This document shows positions 6,205 to 13,034 of a stretch of DNA of 13,034 bases, one piece after another (within the stretch, counting starts at the first letter, position 1; each line of letters opens with the position of its first letter). The stretch is from Minisyncoccota bacterium (GTDB lineage: Bacteria > Patescibacteriota > Minisyncoccia > Phycocordibacterales > CAIJYI01). The notes under the pieces were generated by a model. The model was not told the DNA's origin. It worked only from the letters and a program-made list of their open reading frames with translations, and ran no database searches. Position numbers and translations under genes: made by a program. The stretch is taken from contig JALNYN010000008.1 of NCBI GenBank assembly GCA_023229825.1, forward strand, positions 1-13,034, given 5' to 3'.

Positions 6205-7428
6205 TTATTGTTTTTGTATTCGTCCTCTTTTTATAATGAGATCAAAATGCCGGTCGCCGATCTGGTAGAGATAATCTTCCACGGAGTGGGCGGAAACAAG
6301 AAGGATGTCGGCTTGCTTTCCGGCCTCAATGCTTCCGATCATCTTGCTCATATCGAGAGCTTGAGCCGCGTTTATCGTTGCCGCCCGCAAACATTCTTTG
6401 GAATTCATTTTGAACAGACGCATACCGAGATCCATCACGAGCTTCATTGAAAGAAGGGGGGCGCTTCCGGGATTGTAATCGGTCGCGAACGCGATCAGTA
6501 TGCCGGCGGCTTTCAATTTTGCAACCGTATCCGCAAGTTTTGTTTTTCCCCAATCCATGCAATGCATGAGAACGCCCGGCAGAAGTACAACGGTTGTTCC
6601 GGATCTTTTCAGCTGGGAAATATCATCATCGTCAAGATAGTCGCCATGGTCCAAGCTTACCGCTCCGAATTTTGCGGCAACTTTTGCACCGCCGAAGTGT
6701 GCGGTCTGTTCTCCGTGAATGTGGAGCTTTAATCCGTATCGTCTCGCTTCCGTGAAAATTTTTTCCGTTTCTTCCGGAGTAAATCCGAGCGGGTCGCAAA
6801 ATACATCGGCGTTTTCCGCAAGTTTTTCTTCCGCTATTACGGGGAGCATTTTGCGGATAATGAGATCCACATAGCCTTCGCGATCTTGCGCATATTCTTT
6901 TGGTATCGTATGCGCACCAAGAAAAGTCGCGATAATATCCTGCGGTCCGCTTTTTTGAAGGCGCTTTATGACGCGCAGGATCTTTAGTTCATCTTTTACG
7001 TTCAAACCGTAACCGCTTTTTATTTCAACGGTTGTCGTCCCGCACCGGAGCATTTCTCTGAGCCTCGACCGAGCAGATGCATATAATTCGTCTTCGCTCG
7101 CGTTTCTCGTTTCGATAACGGTGCTCCGGATACCCCCGCCCATCTTTTGAACATCGGAATAACTTTTTCCGCGGATCTTCGCACTATATTCATTCGCTCG
7201 GGACCCGGCAAACACCGCATGCGTATGGCAATCCACGAAACCCGGGATCGCGATCATCCCTGAGGCATTTATTATTTTGTCCTCTCTGTTTATTTGATGA
7301 TAGTGTTCTTTGAGTCTGTCAGTCTTTCCCACTGCAATAATTTTCTCGCCGACAACAACGATCATTGCATCGGTGATCATATCACCGGCGCAGGTCGCCA
7401 GCTCTTTGATATTTTTTATGATAAGCAT
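6205..7428 (-). CDS. hutI: Imidazolonepropionase
   Basis: Hydrolyses 4-imidazolone-5-propionate to N-formimino-L-glutamate, third step of histidine degradation, in the cytoplasm. 407 residues, normal length. Amidohydrolase-fold metal ligands are visible: PGFVDCHTH (His68, His70), LHIHGEQ (His238, Glu240), LDHGDYL (His261) and ATDYNPGS (Asp317). Typical family strings include VFAGSRANEY, GGGIRSTV, KSGYGL and FLGAHTIP. The start ATG at 7428 has GGAG 10 bases upstream. It is divergent from hutG with 145 bases between the two starts, and convergent with the upstream cis-prenyltransferase gene through a shared terminator. Confidence 0.95.
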   Translation of the reverse strand: MLIIKNIKELATCAGDMITDAMIVVVGEKIIAVGKTDRLKEHYHQINREDKIINASGMIAIPGFVDCHTHAVFAGSRANEYSAKIRGKSYSDVQKMGGGIRSTVIETRNASEDELYASARSRLREMLRCGTTTVEIKSGYGLNVKDELKILRVIKRLQKSGPQDIIATFLGAHTIPKEYAQDREGYVDLIIRKMLPVIAEEKLAENADVFCDPLGFTPEETEKIFTEARRYGLKLHIHGEQTAHFGGAKVAAKFGAVSLDHGDYLDDDDISQLKRSGTTVVLLPGVLMHCMDWGKTKLADTVAKLKAAGILIAFATDYNPGSAPLLSMKLVMDLGMRLFKMNSKECLRAATINAAQALDMSKMIGSIEAGKQADILLVSAHSVEDYLYQIGDRHFDLIIKRGRIQKQ

Positions 7429-7469
7429 TTCGATAATTCTCCATGTAATATAAAAAACTTTCTTTCCTA

Positions 7470-7498
7470 ACAGTAATGCTTTTTACTGATGACGTCAA
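7470..7498 (-). promoter_or_regulatory. Weak candidate promoter of hutI
   Basis: Minus strand: TTGACG (7493-7498), 17-base spacer, TACTGT (7470-7475). The -10 match is poor (3 of 6), but the -35 is good and position and spacing fit a short leader before hutI. Confidence 0.3.
7471..7488. promoter_or_regulatory. Inverted repeat between divergent hutI and hutG (possible operator)
   Basis: CAGTAA-N6-TTACTG, a perfect 6-bp inverted repeat. It covers the candidate hutI -10 region and lies just upstream of the hutG -35 box, a position from which one regulator could control both genes. It does not resemble the HutC or HutP sites I know. Confidence 0.35.
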
Positions 7499-7506
7499 TA
7501 TGCCGT

Positions 7507-7535
7507 TTGATTTTTGTCAAATATCGTGCTATTTT
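7507..7535 (+). promoter_or_regulatory. Candidate sigma70 promoter of hutG
   Basis: TTGATT (7507-7512), 17-base spacer, TATTTT (7530-7535), each 4 of 6 to consensus. The predicted start near 7542 gives a leader of about 30 bases before the ATG at 7574. A TTTGA-N6-TCAAA inverted repeat (7506-7521) overlaps the -35 box. Confidence 0.45.
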
Positions 7536-7573
7536 GGAGTTATATATTTGGTACATTAAAAAAGGATAAAATT

Positions 7574-8536
7574 ATGAAAAACATCATTATCGGTTGTCCG
7601 TTCGACAACGGCATACGCTCCATGCTCCGATTCAGCCGTGGAATAACCGGTGCGGACGAAGGCCCCGATGCGATCTTTTCCGTTTTTGAAAAAGAGTATT
7701 TGGAAAAATACAGAGATATAAAAATGGAAATGCTGTCTTTGCAAAAATATAACCTGAAGATCGACGCGAACAATATGCATGAGCTTGCTTTTCGTCGAGC
7801 ACAGAAGGATGCCACGATACAAGCGCAAGATACTATGACGAAGAAGATCAAAGAGCTCTGCGAACAAGGATACACGACTCTCGGCATCGGCGGCGATCAT
7901 TCCATTTCCTATGCGCTTTGTCGGGGGGTATGCGAGGCAAATCCCTGTAAAAAGGTCGGCATCATTTACATCGACGCGCACTTTGACATGAGGCAACTTG
8001 ATGAAGGCGAAGTTATTTCCAGCGGTAATTCTTTTCGGCGATTGATCGAAGATGAAACCTTGAATATATCAGGCGATAATATCGTCGTTATCGGTATTCA
8101 TCATTCCGTTTCAGAAATTTATTGCGAGCTTGAGAAATACGCCATCTCCAAAAACGTGACTATTGTTTACGACGATGAAGTAAAAGATATCGACAAAATT
8201 GTAAAAAACGCCTTGGAGATCGCCGGACGAAATACCGATCTGATCTATTTAAGCGTTGATATCGATAGCGTGAATGAACAATTTGTTCCGGGGGTCAGTG
8301 CGCCGGCGGAGAGGGGAATTACCGACGAACAGCTTTATGGTTTGATAAAGGGAATAGCGAAAGATAACCGCGTTTCAGCTTTCGATATCGTAGAAACTTC
8401 TTCGCGAAAACTGGCATGGACCGAACTGGTAAAAAATGAAAAAAGAAATGAAACAGAAAAGGAACGCACGGAGAAGCTAGCGAGAACAGCAAAGATTGCC
8501 GCAAAAGCCATTGATTCTTTTTTATCCGCGAAATAA
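7574..8536 (+). CDS. hutG: Formimidoylglutamase (arginase/ureohydrolase family)
   Basis: Hydrolyses N-formimino-L-glutamate to L-glutamate and formamide, last step of this form of the pathway, in the cytoplasm. 320 residues from ATG 7574, chosen for the AAAGGA just upstream; a TTG at 7514 in the same frame would lie inside the promoter spacer. All six dinuclear-manganese ligands of the ureohydrolase family are visible: GGDHS (His109), DAHFD (Asp134, His136, Asp138) and SVDID (Asp229, Asp231). SSGNSFRRL (149-157) resembles the formimidoylglutamase substrate loop rather than arginase. The usual DP after DxDxxD is changed (DSVNEQFVPG), a non-ligand position. Function is supported by hutI, hutU and hutH next to it; agmatinase or arginase is a less likely alternative. 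The C-terminal region is lysine and glutamate rich. Confidence 0.88.
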   Translation: MKNIIIGCPFDNGIRSMLRFSRGITGADEGPDAIFSVFEKEYLEKYRDIKMEMLSLQKYNLKIDANNMHELAFRRAQKDATIQAQDTMTKKIKELCEQGYTTLGIGGDHSISYALCRGVCEANPCKKVGIIYIDAHFDMRQLDEGEVISSGNSFRRLIEDETLNISGDNIVVIGIHHSVSEIYCELEKYAISKNVTIVYDDEVKDIDKIVKNALEIAGRNTDLIYLSVDIDSVNEQFVPGVSAPAERGITDEQLYGLIKGIAKDNRVSAFDIVETSSRKLAWTELVKNEKRNETEKERTEKLARTAKIAAKAIDSFLSAK

Positions 8537-8540
8537 TAAA

Positions 8541-8567
8541 AACGCTACGACCTATTGTCGTAGCGTT
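8541..8567. terminator. Bidirectional terminator between convergent hutG and hutU
   Basis: Perfect 11-bp stem AACGCTACGAC / GTCGTAGCGTT with loop CTATT. It is followed on the plus strand by ATTTTTTTT and preceded by AATAATAAA, so U-tracts exist in both directions. The hutU stop (8575-8577) sits in the T-run. Confidence 0.92.
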
Positions 8568-8574
8568 ATTTTTT

Positions 8575-10308
8575 TTAACAAGTAATTCCGGGTATTTTTA
8601 CACCTTTCTTCTTTGCGGTTTCGATCGCGATCGCTTCGCCCGTATCGGCGTGGCGTACCACCCCTATTCCAGGATCGCAGGTTAGTACTCTTTCAAGCTG
8701 TTTTGCTCTCGCTTCCGTTCCGTCGGCGACGATCACCATTCCGGCGTGCATTGAATTGCCAATACCGACGCCTCCGCCGTTGTGGAAGGAAACCCATGAT
8801 GCGCCGTTGATTGCATTCAGAGCGAAATTGAGGAGCGGCCAGTCGGCAACCGCGTCCGAACCGTCAAGCATTCCTTCCGTTTCGCGGTCCGGGCTTGCGA
8901 CGGAACCGGTATCAAGATGATCGCGTCCGATAACGATCGGCGCAGAGATGATACCTTTGTGTACCATGTCGTTCAAGATCAAACCGAATTTTGCACGGTC
9001 GCCGTATCCGAGCCAGCAAACACGGGTGGGAAGTCCGATAACCGGGACTTTCTCGCGCGCTTTTTCGATCCATCGTTTGAGCATTTTGTCTTCTGGAAAA
9101 GTTCGGAGAAGCATATCGTCGATCAAAGCAAGCTCTTCTTTTTTTCCGGAGAGCAGCGCCCATCGGAACGGACCTTTGCCTTCGCAGAAAAGCGGACGAA
9201 CATAAGCGGCAACGAATCCGGGATACAAATATTTTTTGTTTGCGTCCCGCACGGAAAGTCCTCCGAGTTCTGCTTGTCCGCGAAGATTGTTTCCATAATC
9301 AAAAACGATCGCTCCGCGTTTCTGCATTTCAAGCATGGCTTCCACTTGTGCGACTATCGCGGCACGTGCGCGTTTTTCATATTCGGAGCGGTTTTCTATC
9401 TTGAGAGCATCGATCTCCTTGAGGTCTCCCGGAGGAATATAGCTTCCGATGTCGTGCGCCGAGGTTTGGTCGGTGACGATATCCGGAGTGATCCCGCGAC
9501 GGACGAGTTCAGGATGAACTTCAGCAGCATTTCCCGCGAGCCCGACTGAAAGAGGTTTCTTAATGGTCACCGCTTCTTTTATAAGACGAATGGCGTCATC
9601 AAGATCTTTTGCCATGACATCGCAATAGCCCTCGCGAACCTTCTGTTCAATGCGTTCTTTGCGCACTTCAACAACCAGTGCCACGCCGTCGTTCATGGTT
9701 ACGGCAAGCGGCTGTGCTCCGGACATTCCTCCGAGTCCTGCCGTCAAAACGAATTTTCCCGCCAGTGAATCGGTACCGAAATGAGTACGTCCCACAGCGG
9801 CAAATGTCTCGTAAGTACCCTGAAGGATCCCTTGGGTTCCGATATAGATCCAGGATCCGGCCGTCATTTGACCGTACATCATAAGTCCGGCGCGATCCAA
9901 TTCATTGAAATAATTTTGGTTCGACCATTTGCCGACCAGATTGGAATTCGCAATGATCACGCGCGGCGCTTCTCTGTGGGTTTTGGCGACATATACCGCT
10001 TTCCCCGACTGCACGCACAGCGTTTCATCGTCTTCAAGCTTTTTGAGACAGGCAACGATCTTATTGTATTCGTGCCAGTTTCGTGCTGCCCGTCCCGCAC
10101 CGCCATACACGACGAGTTCGTCGGGAATGAGCGCTACGCGCGGGTCGACATTATTGCGCAACATGCGCAGTGCCGCCTCCGCATCCCAGTTTTTACATTC
10201 CATCTTCGGTCCGGTCTGCGCACTGATCGCATCCGTCGGTTTTTCCGCCATATACATCGGGCGGCCGTATTTGTTCACTTCGGCATTGTTGTCAGCTTCG
10301 TCACTCAT
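8575..10308 (-). CDS. hutU: Urocanate hydratase
   Basis: Adds water to urocanate to give 4-imidazolone-5-propionate, second step of histidine degradation, using tightly bound NAD+, in the cytoplasm. 577 residues, about 20 longer than the Pseudomonas enzyme, mainly through a polar N-terminal extension. Family blocks run end to end: ELVVYGGAGRAARNW (64-78), NSNLVGKW, YGQMTAGSWIYIGTQGI (145-161), the NAD-binding GLGGMSGAQP (191-200), DQTSAHD (280-286), FDYGNNLRGQA (336-346), GLPTRVCWLGYGDRA (425-439) with the active-site cysteine Cys431, IGRDHLDTGSV, and HNGGGVGIGNSMHAGM near the end. The start ATG has AAGGAG 6 bases upstream. It lies 158 bases downstream of hutH with a terminator between, so it is probably a separate transcript. 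Confidence 0.96.
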   Translation of the reverse strand: MSDEADNNAEVNKYGRPMYMAEKPTDAISAQTGPKMECKNWDAEAALRMLRNNVDPRVALIPDELVVYGGAGRAARNWHEYNKIVACLKKLEDDETLCVQSGKAVYVAKTHREAPRVIIANSNLVGKWSNQNYFNELDRAGLMMYGQMTAGSWIYIGTQGILQGTYETFAAVGRTHFGTDSLAGKFVLTAGLGGMSGAQPLAVTMNDGVALVVEVRKERIEQKVREGYCDVMAKDLDDAIRLIKEAVTIKKPLSVGLAGNAAEVHPELVRRGITPDIVTDQTSAHDIGSYIPPGDLKEIDALKIENRSEYEKRARAAIVAQVEAMLEMQKRGAIVFDYGNNLRGQAELGGLSVRDANKKYLYPGFVAAYVRPLFCEGKGPFRWALLSGKKEELALIDDMLLRTFPEDKMLKRWIEKAREKVPVIGLPTRVCWLGYGDRAKFGLILNDMVHKGIISAPIVIGRDHLDTGSVASPDRETEGMLDGSDAVADWPLLNFALNAINGASWVSFHNGGGVGIGNSMHAGMVIVADGTEARAKQLERVLTCDPGIGVVRHADTGEAIAIETAKKKGVKIPGITC

Positions 10309-10352
10309 ACGCGTCTCCTTTTTAAAGTGCTTTCGTTGATTGTTCCGCTATC

Positions 10353-10381
10353 ACTAAAGCATAAAAATAGAAAAAAGGCAA
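10353..10381 (-). promoter_or_regulatory. Weak candidate promoter of hutU
   Basis: Minus strand: TTGCCT (10376-10381), 17-base spacer, TTTAGT (10353-10358), each 4 of 6 to consensus. An inverted repeat TTCTC-N2-GAGAA (10390-10401) lies just upstream and could be a regulator site. The terminator after hutH makes some promoter here likely. Confidence 0.33.
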
Positions 10382-10420
10382 AACAGATTTTCTCGTGAGA
10401 ATTTGAAATAATTAAAAAAA

Positions 10421-10440
10421 CAAGCAATTGATCATGCTTG
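10421..10440. terminator. Terminator after hutH
   Basis: CAAGCA (10421-10426) pairs with TGCTTG (10435-10440) around an 8-base loop. The flanking A-run (10414-10420) and T-run (10441-10447) lengthen the stem and give U-tracts on both strands. It is weaker than the GC-rich hairpins elsewhere in the window, so some read-through into hutU is possible. Confidence 0.7.
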
Positions 10441-10466
10441 TTTTTTTAAAGGGATCTTTGTGTAAA

Positions 10467-11978
10467 TTATTCGAAATCCCCGTTCCTTAATTGATCGAGA
10501 ATGGCCTCAATATCTTTTGAAATATAGCGATCCTTCCGCAGGGTTTTTACAGAGCGACGGACGACATTATGTATTTTTTGAGCGGAAGCGCTGAAGGAGG
10601 AGATCGGCGTACTGTTTTTTTCTATCATGAGGTCCATAGCCTGTGCAATGAGCATTAATTCGATCGCGAGTATTCTCTCGCAATTTTGCAGAATTTGCGA
10701 TGCTTTGTTCGCCGCGGTCATTGACATCGAGACGAAATCTTCCTGATTGGCGGAGACGGAAACGGTTTGAATGCTCGCCGGATGCGCGAGGACGCTGTTT
10801 TCTGCTACGAGCGCGGCGACCAAATAATGAGGGATCATGAAACCGGTATTCAGCCCGCTTTCCATTACGAGGAATGGCGCGAGATCGGAGAGGGAAGCGT
10901 TGAGCAGCCTCTCGATGCGTCGTTCCATTATTTTACTTTCTGCAACGAGAGCGATAGCGATGCCGTCCATGGCGAAAGCGATATTTTGCGCGTGAAAATT
11001 TCCTCCGGATACTGCTTTTACGGAATCTCCTTCAATGAAAAAGAGCGGATTGTCTGTAATGGAATTCATCTCCGTTTCGACGATTTTTCGCGTATGTGAT
11101 ATTTGATCGATGATGGCACCGTCTATCTGTGGAGAACAGCGGATCACGTAAGGATCCTGAACCTTGGCTTTCGGGCGTGCTATAAGCTTACTTCCCTTGA
11201 GATGCATGCGAAGTTCTTTTGCGACGCGAAGCTGCCCAGGGTAGGGTTTGAGCAAATGTATATCCTCATCAATGCTTGAAATTTGCGATCCAAAAATTTC
11301 AAAAAGAGCGGCGGTGGCGCGAACGGAAGATGAAAGAAGGCGCAGAGAGCCATTCACAGTAAACGCCGAAGTCGCCGTGGTGACCTCTGTCCCATTGATG
11401 AGAGACAGCGCTTCTTTTGGACCGAATGCGTAGCGAGAAAGTCCGAGCTTTTTTTGCATCGCTTTCGATGAAATGATCTTTCCTTCCATTTTCACGTTTC
11501 CTTCGCCGAGGAGCATGAGAGAGAGGTGTGCGAGAGAAATAAGATCGCCGGAAGCTCCGAGAGATCCTTGCATCGGAATTTGCGGGATCACTTCATGGTT
11601 AAATATCTTCGCCATGGTTTGTACTGTGTTGGTCGAGAGTCCGGAGTATCCCTTCGCTCGTGCGTTCAACACAAGAAAAAAAGCCGCGCGTGCCACCTCA
11701 TCGGAAAAATATGGCGCATCTCCGCACGCATGGGAAAGAATGATGTTTTCCTGCAGCTCGCTCAGATCTTCATCAGGAAGGAAACTGTCGCACAGATCTC
11801 CGACTCCGGTGTTCACACCGTAAACGATCGACTTTTTTTTGAGAAGTTTTTCGATCGCGTCGGTACATCTTTTTGTTAGCCGCATGCCGTCCTGCGAGAG
11901 AGCGATGCGCGAATCGCGTTTTCCTATTGCTACGACATCTTCAATCGTTAAGGAAGATGCCGGGAAGTTTTTGTTCAT
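10467..11978 (-). CDS. hutH: Histidine ammonia-lyase (MIO-dependent)
   Basis: Removes ammonia from L-histidine to give urocanate, first step of the pathway, in the cytoplasm. 503 residues, normal length. The MIO prosthetic group forms from Ala142-Ser143-Gly144 in GSLGASGDL. Other active-site landmarks are VYGVNTGVG (Tyr53), LQENIILSH (His83, at the position that favours histidine), VQDPYVIRCSPQ (Tyr277, Arg280), NSITDNPLFF (305-314), SGGNFHAQN (325-332) and SANQEDFVSM (409-418, Glu413). Deviations: the block normally reads QEDHVSM and here has Phe415; the residue after GDLx is Ser148 instead of the usual Pro; LINGTE replaces LINGTQ. The start is the only ATG after an in-frame TAA (11997-11999), yet no SD is visible. 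Neighbouring hutU, hutI and hutG support histidine as substrate; an aromatic amino-acid lyase is the alternative. Confidence 0.88.
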   Translation of the reverse strand: MNKNFPASSLTIEDVVAIGKRDSRIALSQDGMRLTKRCTDAIEKLLKKKSIVYGVNTGVGDLCDSFLPDEDLSELQENIILSHACGDAPYFSDEVARAAFFLVLNARAKGYSGLSTNTVQTMAKIFNHEVIPQIPMQGSLGASGDLISLAHLSLMLLGEGNVKMEGKIISSKAMQKKLGLSRYAFGPKEALSLINGTEVTTATSAFTVNGSLRLLSSSVRATAALFEIFGSQISSIDEDIHLLKPYPGQLRVAKELRMHLKGSKLIARPKAKVQDPYVIRCSPQIDGAIIDQISHTRKIVETEMNSITDNPLFFIEGDSVKAVSGGNFHAQNIAFAMDGIAIALVAESKIMERRIERLLNASLSDLAPFLVMESGLNTGFMIPHYLVAALVAENSVLAHPASIQTVSVSANQEDFVSMSMTAANKASQILQNCERILAIELMLIAQAMDLMIEKNSTPISSFSASAQKIHNVVRRSVKTLRKDRYISKDIEAILDQLRNGDFE

Positions 11979-12028
11979 AAAAAATAAGGTTATGTTTTAA
12001 GGATATTTTTGAAAGTATCTGCTTGTTC

Positions 12029-12056
12029 AGTATAGCTTTATTATAGGCCAAGTCAA
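12029..12056 (-). promoter_or_regulatory. Candidate sigma70 promoter of hutH
   Basis: Minus strand: TTGACT (12051-12056), 16-base spacer, TATACT (12029-12034). A perfect TATAAT (12040-12045) lies inside the spacer but has no -35 partner at the right distance. The predicted start near 12022 leaves a leader of about 44 bases. Confidence 0.5.
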
Positions 12057-12081
12057 CGTTCATTCCATGGATATAAAAAAT

Positions 12082-12113
12082 AGCGCCGATGGGGAAAAGT
12101 CCCCGCCGGCGCT
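12082..12113 (-). terminator. Terminator of the aminotransferase gene
   Basis: A 14-base arm AGCGCCGATGGGGA pairs with TCCCCGCCGGCGCT with one mismatch and one wobble, loop AAAG. On the minus strand it is followed by ATTTTTTATA, and it begins 7 bases after the gene's stop. On the plus strand only four T follow, so it acts mainly for the minus strand. Confidence 0.85.
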
Positions 12114-12119
12114 TTTGCG

Positions 12120-13034
12120 TTATTTCTTGGCTAGTTCTTTTTTGAAAGCAATACCGAGACGTTTCATTCCTATTTCGATCTTTTCAATATTGGAATACGA
12201 AAAATTCAATCTGGATGTACGCTTTTTGTCTTTGCTGTCAACGGCGTAGAATGGTCCGCCGGGAACGTAAGCCACTTTTTCTTCGAGGGCTTTTTTGAAA
12301 AATTCGTCGCCGGTATCAATTCCCTCGGGCGCGGTAAGCCAGAGGAATAAACCTCCTTCGGGGCGGGTCCAAACAACTTCGTGAGGAAAATATTTGTCGA
12401 GTGCATCGAGCATGCAATCTCGGCGTTCTTTATATACTTTCCGAAGTTCTTTGATACGCGCGTCCATTATTTCTTCGTTGGAAAAAATTTTATGAACGAT
12501 CATCTGTGTGAACAAGCTGGTGTAGAGGCATTCGCCTTGGATCGCTTCAAACGTTTTTGTCGTCGGCGCTTCGGGTGCGACCATCCAGCCGACGCGCAGT
12601 CCGGGCGCCAAAATTTTCGAAACGGTTCCCAAATAGAACGTGTGTTCTTTTGCCAGAGAAGCAACGGGAGGCAAATGCTCGCCGCTGTACCGCAATTTTC
12701 CGTACGGATTATCTTCAATGATAACCACGTCATCCCGTTCCGAAACGATCCTCGCCAGTTCATGGCGGCGTTCCAGACTCATGGTTACACCGACCGGGTT
12801 GTGAAAATCGGGCATGGTGTAGATCACCTTCGGATGATATTTCTCAATGATCTCAGGAAGCAGATCGACTCTCATTCCGTCTTGATCGACGGGGATCGTG
12901 CAGAATTCGGCTCCGAGGTGTTTCATCGCGTTGGCATAACCGAGGTAGGTTGGTTCTTCGACCAGCACCATGGTTCCTTTTTCGACCAGCATAAGTCCGG
13001 AAAGAAATATTCCGCCCTGTGCGCCGTTGGTTAT
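12120..13034 (-). CDS. PLP-dependent class I/II aminotransferase (5' end outside window)
   Basis: 304 residues are visible; about 100 N-terminal residues lie beyond the right edge, assuming the usual length near 400. The frame continues open to the last base. Fold-type I landmarks are clear: ITNGAQGG (cofactor phosphate loop), VEEPTYLGY, MPDFHNPVG (Asn that contacts PLP), VIIEDNPYGKLRY (Asp and Tyr of the PLP site), GTVSKILAPGLRVGW with the Schiff-base Lys (codon 12615-12617), RPEGGLFLW, and RLNFSYSN with the Arg that binds the substrate carboxylate. The set resembles the 2-aminoadipate/aromatic (LysN/AraT, MocR C-terminal domain) branch, which moves amino groups from amino acids to 2-oxoglutarate. 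Exact substrate cannot be told. Whether a DNA-binding GntR domain precedes it (MocR type) cannot be seen. It has its own terminator. Confidence 0.9.
   Translation of the reverse strand: MTNGAQGGIFLSGLMLVEKGTMVLVEEPTYLGYANAMKHLGAEFCTIPVDQDGMRVDLLPEIIEKYHPKVIYTMPDFHNPVGVTMSLERRHELARIVSERDDVVIIEDNPYGKLRYSGEHLPPVASLAKEHTFYLGTVSKILAPGLRVGWMVAPEAPTTKTFEAIQGECLYTSLFTQMIVHKIFSNEEIMDARIKELRKVYKERRDCMLDALDKYFPHEVVWTRPEGGLFLWLTAPEGIDTGDEFFKKALEEKVAYVPGGPFYAVDSKDKKRTSRLNFSYSNIEKIEIGMKRLGIAFKKELAKK

Noticed and set aside
7490..7497. TGACGTCA as a stand-alone operator
   Set aside because: An 8-base palindrome can occur by chance and part of it serves as the hutI -35 box; it is noted only within the combined control-region finding.
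7514..7573. TTG at 7514 as start of hutG
   Set aside because: It lies within the candidate promoter spacer, has no SD, and adds 20 residues not typical of the family.
8917..9549. Plus-strand open frame of 210 codons opposite hutU
   Set aside because: Composition and lack of any motif fit an antisense shadow of conserved hutU sequence.
9781..10398. Long plus-strand open frame opposite hutU
   Set aside because: It is antisense to a gene with full-length family motifs, shows no recognisable domain, and lacks an SD; a frame shadow.
1..13034. Alternative genetic code (TGA as sense codon)
   Set aside because: nfnA ends at TGA in a typical ATGA overlap with nfnB, and no in-frame TGA is needed in any gene.

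Overview
The window carries nine protein-coding genes (two cut by the window edges) and reads as bacterial chromosome from an anaerobic, amino-acid-fermenting organism. Shine-Dalgarno sequences are strong for most genes, intrinsic terminators are well formed, and several sigma70-like promoters can be read. TAA, TAG and TGA are all used as stops, so the code looks standard. I cannot assign a phylum from sequence alone; an uncultivated candidate-phylum bacterium is only a guess.

Left part (1-5029, all minus strand). A large ADP-forming acyl/acetyl-CoA synthetase (CoA-binding, ligase and ATP-grasp parts fused, followed by the start of a GNAT-like domain) runs off the left edge. Upstream of it lies an overlapping two-gene operon, nfnA-nfnB, for the electron-bifurcating NADH-dependent reduced ferredoxin:NADP+ oxidoreductase. 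A terminator and a new promoter separate the operon from the synthetase.

Middle (5030-6159). A 431-base gap holds two inverted copies of a REP-like palindrome, a tandem 21-base half-copy, a third hairpin and a plus-strand promoter. That promoter drives a strongly divergent cis-prenyltransferase (UppS-like) gene whose catalytic motifs are partly altered.

Right part (6205-11978). Four histidine-utilisation genes are present: hutI (-), hutG (+), hutU (-) and hutH (-). Together they convert histidine through urocanate, imidazolonepropionate and formiminoglutamate to glutamate plus formamide. The genes are not in one operon: hairpin terminators separate them and each has its own candidate promoter. 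The right edge (12120-13034) is the C-terminal three quarters of a PLP-dependent class I/II aminotransferase.

Taken together (inference): Hut enzymes and the aminotransferase feed amino acids into 2-oxoacids and acyl-CoAs, NfnAB balances ferredoxin, NADH and NADPH, and the ADP-forming synthetase conserves acyl-CoA energy as ATP. I found no wholly new system. The best second-look items are the divergent cis-prenyltransferase, the REP-like repeats with paired stem changes, the altered motifs in HutH, and an inverted repeat that joins the promoter and ribosome-binding site of the acyl-CoA synthetase.
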